DNA of 64,000 bases. It comes from Imperialibacter sp040222815 (GTDB lineage: Bacteria; Bacteroidota; Bacteroidia; Cytophagales; Cyclobacteriaceae). The translations under genes and the position numbers were made by a program. Each line of letters opens with the position of its first letter. Position 1 is the first letter of the stretch. This document shows, in pieces, positions 33,116 through 40,111 of the stretch. The notes under the pieces are model-generated. The model saw nothing but the letters and a program-made list of their open reading frames with translations, ran no database searches and was not told the origin of the DNA. Where the stretch lies: positions 202,114 through 266,113 of the forward strand of contig NZ_JAVKCH010000036.1 of the NCBI RefSeq assembly GCF_040222815.1, in the 5' to 3' direction.

Positions 33116-33814
33116 TTATGCCTGGCGAATTGTTCTTTGCTCGATGCGTTTTTCGTAGTTCACGCCCTGGAAAATTCGCTGAACGAAAACTCCCGGCGTA
33201 TGAATGTCGTTGGGGTTGAGCGTACCGGCAGGTACCAGCTCTTCTACTTCAGCAATTGTAATCCGGCCAGCGGTGGCCATCATAGGGTTGAAATTCCTGG
33301 CCGTGCCTTTAAAAATCAGGTTCCCGGCGGTGTCTCCCTTCCAGGCTTTTACCAGCGAAAAGTCTGCTTTGAGCCAGGCTTCCAATAAATATTTCTTTCC
33401 GTCAAATTCCCTTACTTCTTTTCCCTCGGCCACTTCGGTGCCGTAACCGGCGGGGGTGAAGAAGGCTGGGATGCCAGCGCCGCCTGCTCTTATTCTTTCG
33501 GCCAGCGTACCCTGAGGAACCAGGTCTACCTCCAGTTCACCACTCAGTAGCTGCCGCTCAAACTCGGCATTTTCTCCTACATAAGAGGAAACCATTTTTT
33601 TGACTTGCCTTGTTTTCAGCAGCAACCCAATGCCGAAGTCATCCACACCAGCATTGTTTGAAATACATGTGAGGTTTTTCACGCCGCTTGAAAGTAGGGC
33701 AGATATGCAGTTTTCGGGGATGCCACAAAGCCCGAAGCCGCCTAGCATTAACACCGAGCCGTTCTGGATGTCGGCCACTGCTTCGTCGGCATTTTTCACA
33801 ACTTTGCTAATCAT
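33116..33814 (-). CDS. scoA: 3-oxoacid CoA-transferase, subunit A
   Basis: The 232-residue subunit starts MISKVVKNADEAVADI and shows the family phrase MLGGFGLCGIPENCI, then ISNNAGVDDFGIGLLL, PQGTLAERIRAGGAGIPAFFTPAGYGTEVAEGKE and ARNFNPMMATAGRITIAEVEELV. It forms a heteromer with the product of the next gene (scoB). It starts 8 bp after the ribF stop codon, so it seems to be transcribed from the ftsX-ribF promoter region or from one within ribF. Confidence 0.93.
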   Translation of the reverse strand: MISKVVKNADEAVADIQNGSVLMLGGFGLCGIPENCISALLSSGVKNLTCISNNAGVDDFGIGLLLKTRQVKKMVSSYVGENAEFERQLLSGELEVDLVPQGTLAERIRAGGAGIPAFFTPAGYGTEVAEGKEVREFDGKKYLLEAWLKADFSLVKAWKGDTAGNLIFKGTARNFNPMMATAGRITIAEVEELVPAGTLNPNDIHTPGVFVQRIFQGVNYEKRIEQRTIRQA

Positions 33815-33822
33815 AGGTGCAA

Positions 33823-34755
33823 TTATTTAAGCTGTTTCAATACTTTGATCGCCTGCCCTCTGTCTAAGGCTAGTTGATGCTTGAGCATTTCCAGGCTATC
33901 GAACCGCTGGTCCTTTCTCAGAAGCGCTACAAAGTTTACCCGGATTCGTTCTCCGTAGATTGACTGATCAAAGTTAAAAATATTTACCTCAATAGTTTTG
34001 GGTGAGGCTTGCAGCGTGGGTCTGTTGCCTATGTAAAGCATCCCATCAAAGCTCATTCCTTTGAAATCAACGGTCACCGCATAAATGCCATCGGCAGGGA
34101 TCAGTTTAAAGGTTTCTTCAACGTGCAAATTGGCAGTGGGGAAGCCCAAGCCTGTCCCTATATTGTCGCCCTTCACTACTTCGCCTTCGAGCATATAGTG
34201 ATAACCCAGAAATTCGTTGGCATGTTCAATATTGCCTTCCATGAGTGCTTTGCGAACCTTGGTTGAGCTTATGCCAATATGGTCAATGTCCTGCCGGGGT
34301 ATTTCTTCGACTTCAAACCCGTATTGAGAAGCATTTTCCTGTAGGTACTCAAAGCTACCTTCACGGTTTTTGCCAAACTTGTGGTCATATCCTATAATGA
34401 GTTTTTTGGTGCCCAGCGCATCTACCAGCACTTGCCTGATGAACGCATCACCAGTTAGCTCTGAGAACTCTTTTGTAAATGGGATCTTAACGAGAAAGTC
34501 GATGCCAGATTTTCTGAACAACTCCTCTTTTTCTTTCCAGGTAGAAAGAAGTTTGAGTGTGGATGCATCGCCTAATATGAACTTTGGATGAGGCCAGAAG
34601 GTGATAACAACAGATTTACCATTGTGAATGCTGGCTTGTTCGCATACCTGTTGCAAAATAGCCTTATGTCCTACATGCACGCCATCGAAAGTGCCGGCGG
34701 TAACAACCATGTAGCCATCATGATCAAGCCTTGCAATGCCCTCAACTACTTTCAT
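33823..34755 (-). CDS. ribF: Bifunctional riboflavin kinase/FAD synthetase
   Basis: The 310-residue enzyme converts riboflavin to FMN and then FAD. The N-terminal nucleotidyltransferase domain has TAGTFDGVHVGHKAIL (the HxGH-type nucleotide motif) and IGISSTKVRKAL; the C-terminal kinase domain has GTGLGFPTANL (the PTAN motif), DGIYAVTV and NRPTLQ with the catalytic glutamate in KTIEVNIFNF. Length is typical. Its start overlaps the end of truB by 14 bp, and the truB-ribF pair is conserved across many bacteria. Confidence 0.96.
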   Translation of the reverse strand: MKVVEGIARLDHDGYMVVTAGTFDGVHVGHKAILQQVCEQASIHNGKSVVITFWPHPKFILGDASTLKLLSTWKEKEELFRKSGIDFLVKIPFTKEFSELTGDAFIRQVLVDALGTKKLIIGYDHKFGKNREGSFEYLQENASQYGFEVEEIPRQDIDHIGISSTKVRKALMEGNIEHANEFLGYHYMLEGEVVKGDNIGTGLGFPTANLHVEETFKLIPADGIYAVTVDFKGMSFDGMLYIGNRPTLQASPKTIEVNIFNFDQSIYGERIRVNFVALLRKDQRFDSLEMLKHQLALDRGQAIKVLKQLK

Positions 34756-35443
34756 TTCCTGGCTTTGATGTAAAAATATTGCTGAACTCTTCTATGGTAA
34801 AAGCATCTTCAACCTGATAATCACCTATAGAGTTCCTTCGAAGGGCAGACATATAGGCACCCACGCCAAGCTTTTCACCTATGTCTCTCACCAGACTTCG
34901 GATATAGGTGCCCTTAGAGCACTCTACAACAAACTCCACTTCCGGAAGATTTATGCGCAACATCTGTAGTGAGTAAATAGTTACTTCACGTGCTTTCAGT
35001 TCAAGTGTTTCATTTTTTCGGGCACTTTCGTAGGCTCGTTTACCGTCCACCTTGATGGCAGAATAGATGGGCGGCACTTGCTCAATAACTCCCTGAAAGG
35101 TGTCGAGAACCCCAGCTACCTGCTCTGATGACAGATGGCTTGTGTCTGTCTCACTGTCAAAAGCCGTTTCCAGGTCAACGCTTGGGGTCGTTTTGCCCAG
35201 TACCAGTGTGCAGGTATACTTTTTTCTTTGTTCCTGAATCTGGTTGATGGTTTTAGTGGCTTTGCCTGTGCAGATGATCAGCAGGCCTGTAGCCAGAGGA
35301 TCGAGCGTTCCTGCATGGCCCACTTTCTTTATCCTGATTGTGTTGCGAACTTTCTTTACAACATCAAAAGAGGTCCATTCTTTAGGTTTATCTATACCGA
35401 TGGTCTCTCCGGCCTCAAAGTCGTAATGCTTCTTTCCTTTCAC
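34742..35443 (-). CDS. truB: tRNA pseudouridine-55 synthase
   Basis: The 233-residue enzyme isomerises uridine 55 in the T loop of tRNA. It has the catalytic aspartate D48 in KVGHAGTLDPLATGLL, the IDKPKEWTSFDVV motif near the start, PPIYSAIKVDGKRAYE and KGTYIRSLVRDIGEKL. It is on the short side, since many TruB proteins carry an extra C-terminal PUA domain that is absent here. It overlaps uppP by 4 bp and ribF by 14 bp. Confidence 0.97.
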   Translation of the reverse strand: MKGKKHYDFEAGETIGIDKPKEWTSFDVVKKVRNTIRIKKVGHAGTLDPLATGLLIICTGKATKTINQIQEQRKKYTCTLVLGKTTPSVDLETAFDSETDTSHLSSEQVAGVLDTFQGVIEQVPPIYSAIKVDGKRAYESARKNETLELKAREVTIYSLQMLRINLPEVEFVVECSKGTYIRSLVRDIGEKLGVGAYMSALRRNSIGDYQVEDAFTIEEFSNIFTSKPGNESS

Positions 35444-36231
35444 AGGCTAACAAATATGGCAACAAGACCTACAATAAGGCAGTAAACAGCGAAGTAGATT
35501 AGTTTGCCCTTCCTTACTATGCTAATCATCCATTGGCAGGCTGCCATGCCTGAAACAAAAGCAGCCAGGAAGCCTAGTGATAAGGCAGTAGCACTAACCT
35601 GGCTGGCAATTTCCGGAGTCTTCAAGAAATCAAGCAGTTTAAGGAAAGCAGCTCCCAGGATTGGCACCAACACCATAAGGAAGCTGAATCTGGTCACAAC
35701 ATCCTTTTTGATGCCCAGCAACAGCCCAGTGGAGATAGTGGCACCTGATCTTGAAATACCAGGAAGAATTGCAATGGCCTGAGCGATGCCTACAGCAAAC
35801 GCCTTGGGAAAAGTTAGCTCTCCTTCATTGTTCTTTTTAAAGTGGGTGAAAGCCAACAGCGCCGCTGTTACTATCAACATTGACCCGACCAGCATGATTC
35901 GGCCACCAAAGAAGGATTCGACCTGATCTTCAAAAAAAACGCCTACGATACCTACCGGAATGATGGATAAGGCTATTTGAAAAACGAATTTGGTGGAGTC
36001 GTTCCATTGAAATTTAAACAACTCAACGATGAGTTGTAGAATGTCCTTTCTGTAGATGACAATCGTGCTTAGTGCAGTTGCGGCATGCACAACAATGGAG
36101 AACAGGAGGTTGTCTTCAGATTGTATGCCGAAGATGGCGGTTCCGATTTCAATATGGCCGCTGCTGCTAACCGGCAAAAACTCGGTTAGTCCCTGAACGA
36201 TGCCAAGGACAATGGCTTCCCAAACGTTCAT
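35440..36231 (-). CDS. uppP: Undecaprenyl-diphosphate phosphatase
   Basis: The 263-residue inner membrane protein recycles the cell-wall lipid carrier by removing the terminal phosphate of undecaprenyl diphosphate. The two signature motifs are present: QGLTEFLPVSSSGHIEI near the N-terminus and LPGISRSGATISTGLLLG in the second half. About seven hydrophobic segments agree with the family. It overlaps DUF3098 and truB by 4 bp on each side, so translation of this group is coupled. Confidence 0.97.
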   Translation of the reverse strand: MNVWEAIVLGIVQGLTEFLPVSSSGHIEIGTAIFGIQSEDNLLFSIVVHAATALSTIVIYRKDILQLIVELFKFQWNDSTKFVFQIALSIIPVGIVGVFFEDQVESFFGGRIMLVGSMLIVTAALLAFTHFKKNNEGELTFPKAFAVGIAQAIAILPGISRSGATISTGLLLGIKKDVVTRFSFLMVLVPILGAAFLKLLDFLKTPEIASQVSATALSLGFLAAFVSGMAACQWMISIVRKGKLIYFAVYCLIVGLVAIFVSL

Positions 36232-36443
36232 TTACTCTCTTTGGGCTGATAAAAAATCGCAAAAAATTCGATAATGAAGCCGGCGAGCACGGTAAGGGGG
36301 CCAAGTGTTAACCCGGCAAACCCGAAACCATAAGGCTCAGTATCGAGTGTCATGATAATAAAGCCAAGACACAATACTAATACCCCGGCAATCATGATGA
36401 TGTAGTTGATCTTCTGGAATGGAAACTTTTCTTTGTTGCTCAT
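36228..36443 (-). CDS. DUF3098 two-helix membrane protein
   Basis: The 71-residue protein has two membrane helices (about 14-34 IMIAGVLVLCLGFIIMTL and 43-65 FAGLTLGPLTVLAGFIIEFFAIFY) and the start KEKFPFQKINY, the pattern of DUF3098. Its function is unknown. It is almost always between ftsX and uppP in Bacteroidota, which suggests a supporting role in cell division or envelope growth. It starts 4 bp after ftsX. Confidence 0.9.
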   Translation of the reverse strand: MSNKEKFPFQKINYIIMIAGVLVLCLGFIIMTLDTEPYGFGFAGLTLGPLTVLAGFIIEFFAIFYQPKESK

Positions 36444-36447
36444 TTCT

Positions 36448-37344
36448 TCAATATAATTCGTCCAAAGACATTTTCAGATATTTGTTGATAGCTCTGTAAG
36501 TGCTGCCGAAGCCTACCAGCATGCCCACCAGCAGCAGGCTACCGAAAAGAATCATTACCTCGTCCGTTCGTTGCAAATCTGCCAGGTTTTCTATTTTTGA
36601 ATTGGCATATTTCAAAAGCACAAAAAGACCGACACTGGCAATAATGGCAGATAGCAAGCCATAAAACGTGGCTCTCATAAGAAACGGTTTTTGAATAAAG
36701 CCGGCAGTAGCACCTACCAGTTGCATACTTCTGATGAGGAAGCGCTGCGAGAAAAGTGCCAGCTTAATAGTGTTGTTAATCAGAATGATGACGACCAGCA
36801 ACAGGATAGCCGAGAAGCCAATAAGCACAAGGCCTATCTTGGTCAGGTTTTTATTGATACTTTCAACCAGGTTGTCGAGGTACACAACCTCAAACACGCC
36901 CCTTATGCTTTCCAATTCACTTTTTATCTGGGCGAGTTTTTCAGTGGACTGATAATCAGGGGTTATCTTAAGGATAATTAAGTCTCTGAGCGGGTTATCG
37001 CCGATGAATTGAGTGAAGTCTTCGCCGGTTTCTTTAATAAATTCTTTGGCGGCTTCTTCTTTGGAGATTAAAACCACCTGGCTCCCTTCTTTTTTGGCTA
37101 CGTAGTCTTTATCGGCGAGCGTTTTCTGTAGCTGTATTTTTTCTGATTCAGTGACGTTTTTATTCAGGTAAACTTGCACCTCAATATTGTCCTGAATAAA
37201 ACGGGTAAGGTTGTTTGTCAGCAGGAAAAAAACGCCGAACAGGCCGAGGACAAACAAGGCAAGGGATATGCTGAATACTACGCTTACGAAAGGGTAGCTG
37301 CCGAGTTTTTTCTTTTTTCTGACTTTCTTCTCGTATGTAGCCAT
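36448..37344 (-). CDS. ftsX: Cell division protein FtsX
   Basis: The 298-residue inner membrane protein has four membrane helices: one near residues 21-45 (FVSVVFSISLALFVLGLFGVFF), an extracytoplasmic domain of about 120 residues (DNIEVQVYLNKN, then DFTQFIGDNPLRDLIILKI), and three near the C-terminus (LIGFSAILLLVVIILINNTI, then LLSAIIASVGLFVLLK and LFGSLLLVGMLVGFGSTY). It ends in the typical LKMSLDELY. FtsX works with the ATPase FtsE to control cell-wall hydrolases at the septum. No ftsE is adjacent, which is usual in Bacteroidota. It is the first gene of the nine-gene run. Confidence 0.93.
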   Translation of the reverse strand: MATYEKKVRKKKKLGSYPFVSVVFSISLALFVLGLFGVFFLLTNNLTRFIQDNIEVQVYLNKNVTESEKIQLQKTLADKDYVAKKEGSQVVLISKEEAAKEFIKETGEDFTQFIGDNPLRDLIILKITPDYQSTEKLAQIKSELESIRGVFEVVYLDNLVESINKNLTKIGLVLIGFSAILLLVVIILINNTIKLALFSQRFLIRSMQLVGATAGFIQKPFLMRATFYGLLSAIIASVGLFVLLKYANSKIENLADLQRTDEVMILFGSLLLVGMLVGFGSTYRAINKYLKMSLDELY

Positions 37345-37408
37345 TTGAGCTTTACCGGGGAAAAGCCAAAAATAGTAATTTGCAGCTACTTATAGGGCAG
37401 GAAGGGAA

Positions 37409-37436
37409 ATAAAAAGGCGCTTTAATTAAGCGCCTT
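37409..37436 (-). terminator. Terminator at the stop of the anti-sigma gene
   Basis: On the minus strand AAGGCGCTT (37436-37428) pairs with AAGCGCCTT (37422-37414) around a 5-base loop, followed by a T run. The stem overlaps the last codons and stop of the gene ending at 37422. Confidence 0.85.
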
Positions 37437-38345
37437 GTTATCTCTGAAAATCTTTAACTCGCTGAGAAGATCTTCGTTGGTAACTTTTTCAAGTGTGCTG
37501 ATCTTCTTGGTTGGGTAGCTTAGCTTGTAGTAAACGTCCTGATGGAACAGGTAAATCCGCTTACCATCTTTGCTATTGATTTCCAATATTTCGTAAGGGA
37601 TTTCCTCGAAGTTGCCATACAGATAAAGCCTTTCTTCGTAGAATTGGTACTGAAGTTTGTTGCTGTTGCCAGCCTCAGATTTGACCTCAATATCTATTGG
37701 CTTGTTAATTTCAATAGGGTCGCTTTCAGCCAGCGCATCTTCTTTGCCAACTGCTTCAACCTCAAACTCCACATCAGTTTCAAACTCAGCAACTGTTGGT
37801 TTTTCAAATGTGGGAGTAATTTCTTCGGCGGCAGGTACCGCAACGTCCGGTATATCTTCAGCAGCTGTTGCGCTGGAGGTTGAAGTAACAGATGCAAACT
37901 GCTGCTTATGTTCAACGGGCTTGGCTGGTGTTTCAACAGAAGGAAGCTCTTTAAATGCTATGTCGGGTGCAGTTTTATCTTGCTCGAAAGAAGTGATTGG
38001 GTTCATTTGCCCAATTTCAGGGGCAGGGTTAACAGCCTCTTCACTAAAGTAGTACATGCCTCCCACCAGCAGGATAGCAGTGCCTACAGTTGCAGCCACT
38101 TTCACCACAGCGGACTGGCCAAGGGTGCCCAACACGCCAACTTCTAACGGAACATTGTCCAGCCTGGTCTTTAGTTCGGCCTTACGGAATTCTTTCAAAC
38201 CGGAAACCATGTCGCTCTGAGTTTTCATTTCAGCTCTAAGCGAGACATCTGAGGCAAGTTTAGATTCCAGGACTGCTTTGTTGCCATCGGAGATGGTTCC
38301 TGTCAGGTACTGCTCAATAAGTTCTTTAAAGTCCGTGTTACTCAT
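37422..38345 (-). CDS. Probable membrane anti-sigma factor
   Basis: The 307-residue protein has an N-terminal cytosolic domain of about 78 residues (DFKELIEQYLTGTISDGNKAVLESKLASDVSLRAEM), as in Bacteroidota anti-sigma factors, one membrane helix at about 79-100 (VVKVAATVGTAILLVGGMYYF), a long acidic and proline-containing periplasmic linker (100-225) and a C-terminal domain (LQYQFYEERLYLYGNFEEIPYEILEI). It starts 2 bp after the sigma factor gene. I infer that it holds the sigma factor inactive until a periplasmic signal. A classical zinc motif (HxxxCxxC) is absent. A terminator covers its stop codon. Confidence 0.75.
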   Translation of the reverse strand: MSNTDFKELIEQYLTGTISDGNKAVLESKLASDVSLRAEMKTQSDMVSGLKEFRKAELKTRLDNVPLEVGVLGTLGQSAVVKVAATVGTAILLVGGMYYFSEEAVNPAPEIGQMNPITSFEQDKTAPDIAFKELPSVETPAKPVEHKQQFASVTSTSSATAAEDIPDVAVPAAEEITPTFEKPTVAEFETDVEFEVEAVGKEDALAESDPIEINKPIDIEVKSEAGNSNKLQYQFYEERLYLYGNFEEIPYEILEINSKDGKRIYLFHQDVYYKLSYPTKKISTLEKVTNEDLLSELKIFRDNKALN

Positions 38346-38347
38346 TC

Positions 38348-38887
38348 TTAGTCGAGAAAGTCTTCTTCTTTATACCTACTTCTGATCAACAGATCAAGTC
38401 GTTTCATGCATTTGTATTTTTTGGTCTTTGCTGTGTCTGTGTTCGCAAACTGAAGTTTCTCTGCTATATCATTCATCGACATACCGTCGAAATAATAATA
38501 AGTTAGCAGCTTTTTGCAAATATCCCCAAGATCGCCAATGCATTCCTGAATAATACGTGCCTTTTCTTCTGCGTCATGCTCTTGAAATTCCTCTCCATCT
38601 TTCTCTTCATTTGAAAGCCGACTTTTCCTGTCCAGCTCTTTTCTCCATTGATTGAGACAGATACTGTACAAAAAAGTGCTGATTTTGGAGGTCATCACAA
38701 GATTTCCACTCACAGCCTTTTGCCAAAAAACGATCAAAGCCTCCTGAAATACATCCTTCGCCTCTTCCTCTGTACCATTGTTGGACAAGACGATCTTTGT
38801 CATCATCCTGTAGTACTTCTTATACAAGTAGTCCAGAGCCGTCTCGTCACCCTTGCTTATTTTTGCAAGAATCTCGTCATCTTTCAT
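38348..38887 (-). CDS. ECF-type RNA polymerase sigma factor
   Basis: The 179-residue protein has region 2 (ALDYLYKKYYRMMTKIVLSNNGTEEEAKDVFQEALIVFWQKAV) and region 4 (YYFDGMSMNDIAEKLQFANTDTAKTKKYKCMKRLDLLI) without regions 1 and 3, as in extracytoplasmic function sigma factors. A charged linker (NEEKDGEEFQEHDAEEKARI) joins the two. The adjacent downstream gene encodes the likely membrane anti-sigma factor. The pair is transcribed separately from ftsX, with a terminator between them. Confidence 0.93.
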   Translation of the reverse strand: MKDDEILAKISKGDETALDYLYKKYYRMMTKIVLSNNGTEEEAKDVFQEALIVFWQKAVSGNLVMTSKISTFLYSICLNQWRKELDRKSRLSNEEKDGEEFQEHDAEEKARIIQECIGDLGDICKKLLTYYYFDGMSMNDIAEKLQFANTDTAKTKKYKCMKRLDLLIRSRYKEEDFLD

Positions 38888-38983
38888 TGGCGGCTTTTGC
38901 TTTAATACTGAAATAGCTGGTCAAGTAACCCCCCAGGTTTATATTAAGAAATTGTAAAGTTATAAAATGTAAATTAATGCTTT

Positions 38984-39628
38984 TCATTGAATGGTAATTA
39001 CGGAAGTGGGAGTTACAGCAAAAACTTTATCTTGTTTGCCAGGGGAAATAGCAACGTAACCCGTAAAATTGCCGAATGCAGGCATCAGAGCTCCTTTTTC
39101 CCCAAAATAGAAACAAGGGATTCGCACACCTTGCCTTGCCTTTCCTTTGAGACTGATACCGGGGTGGAGGTGTCCTGCAAGATTGTATCCGTTAGCGTTT
39201 TTGGTCGGGTGATGACTCATAAAAAAGGGTGCTAGCAGAAGTTCATCCACCACGGTTACATTAATTTTTTTGTAGTTGACAGTTTCGATAATATCATGAT
39301 TGCCCAAAGTCAGTGTGATTTTGAGGTTTTGGTACTGGCTTCGCCAATCACTGAATGCTTCCCACTCATTGTTTTTGTCGCTGTGAAAAAGGTCTCCCAG
39401 CATGATGAGCCGCTTTGGTTGATACTTGTTCAGCAAGAGATCGAGCCTGTCCAAATCCTCGGTATGAATTTTGGATGAGATGGGTATGCCCGCTTTTCGG
39501 AAATGCCCGGCCTTGCCGAGATGAAGATCGGAAACAATGAGGCACTCCTGCTCCTTCCAGAAAATGGATTTATGAATCGAAAGTACCAGAGATTGTTCAA
39601 GTAGGGTGAACTCCAATGAATCCTTCAC
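38984..39628 (-). CDS. pdeM: PdeM-type metallophosphoesterase (ligase-associated DNA damage response)
   Basis: The 214-residue protein is a calcineurin-like phosphoesterase with all metal motifs: SDLHLGKAGHFRKAGIPI, LGDLFHSDKN, LGNHD, MSHHP and AGHLHPG. The KAGHFRKAG segment is characteristic of the PdeM family found with DNA ligase and an Lhr-like helicase. It presumably cuts or dephosphorylates DNA ends in repair. Here the helicase gene is two genes upstream on the same strand, separated by a small exported DUF2147 protein gene (8 bp gap). The ligase and the exonuclease that normally complete this set are not in the window. Confidence 0.9.
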   Translation of the reverse strand: MKDSLEFTLLEQSLVLSIHKSIFWKEQECLIVSDLHLGKAGHFRKAGIPISSKIHTEDLDRLDLLLNKYQPKRLIMLGDLFHSDKNNEWEAFSDWRSQYQNLKITLTLGNHDIIETVNYKKINVTVVDELLLAPFFMSHHPTKNANGYNLAGHLHPGISLKGKARQGVRIPCFYFGEKGALMPAFGNFTGYVAISPGKQDKVFAVTPTSVITIQ

Positions 39629-39635
39629 TTATTGT

Positions 39636-40055
39636 TTATTCCTGTGGCAGCCAGGTTTGGGTTCTGTAGAGAAAGTAGAGATAGCCTCTGACTTTTAGTT
39701 CATCACCTTCCCTCCATATTTTACATTTGTAGATATTCCCATTTTCAGGATCCATTATTTCACCACCGTCCAACTCACTTCCTTCTTTTTCCATATCGGT
39801 GATGATATTCATTCCTATTATTTTTTTGCCCTTTCTGTAGTCTTCACATTCGTCACATACAGGGTCTTGTTCTTCACCAGGTTCCCTGAAAAGCTTAACG
39901 ATTTTACCGAAATACTTCCCCTCGCTCTCATATATCTCCACTATTGACCTCTTTTTGCCAGTGTTGTCATCAATGGTTACCCACTGTCCGGTTATTGACT
40001 GCGCTTGAGAGAGGTAGGAACAAAGCAAAAGGGTAATAAAGACAAGGATTCGCAT
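39636..40055 (-). CDS. Exported DUF2147 protein
   Basis: The ATG at 40055 gives 139 residues with a signal peptide (MRILVFITLLLCSYLSQAQ); a 14-codon upstream extension is possible but would precede the signal. The mature part matches DUF2147: ITGQWVTIDDNTGKKRSIVEIYESEGKYFGKIVKL near the start, then a CDECEDYRKGKKIIGM segment and a final VRGYLYFLYRTQTWLP. DUF2147 is a lipocalin-like beta-barrel in the periplasm or outer membrane; its ligand is unknown. It sits between two DNA-repair genes, which may be only a matter of shared transcription. Confidence 0.88.
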   Translation of the reverse strand: MRILVFITLLLCSYLSQAQSITGQWVTIDDNTGKKRSIVEIYESEGKYFGKIVKLFREPGEEQDPVCDECEDYRKGKKIIGMNIITDMEKEGSELDGGEIMDPENGNIYKCKIWREGDELKVRGYLYFLYRTQTWLPQE

Positions 40056-40111
40056 AATGAGTGATGATGTTTGCTTAAATATAAGGAAGTAGAACAAAAA
40101 TAAGCAATGTG

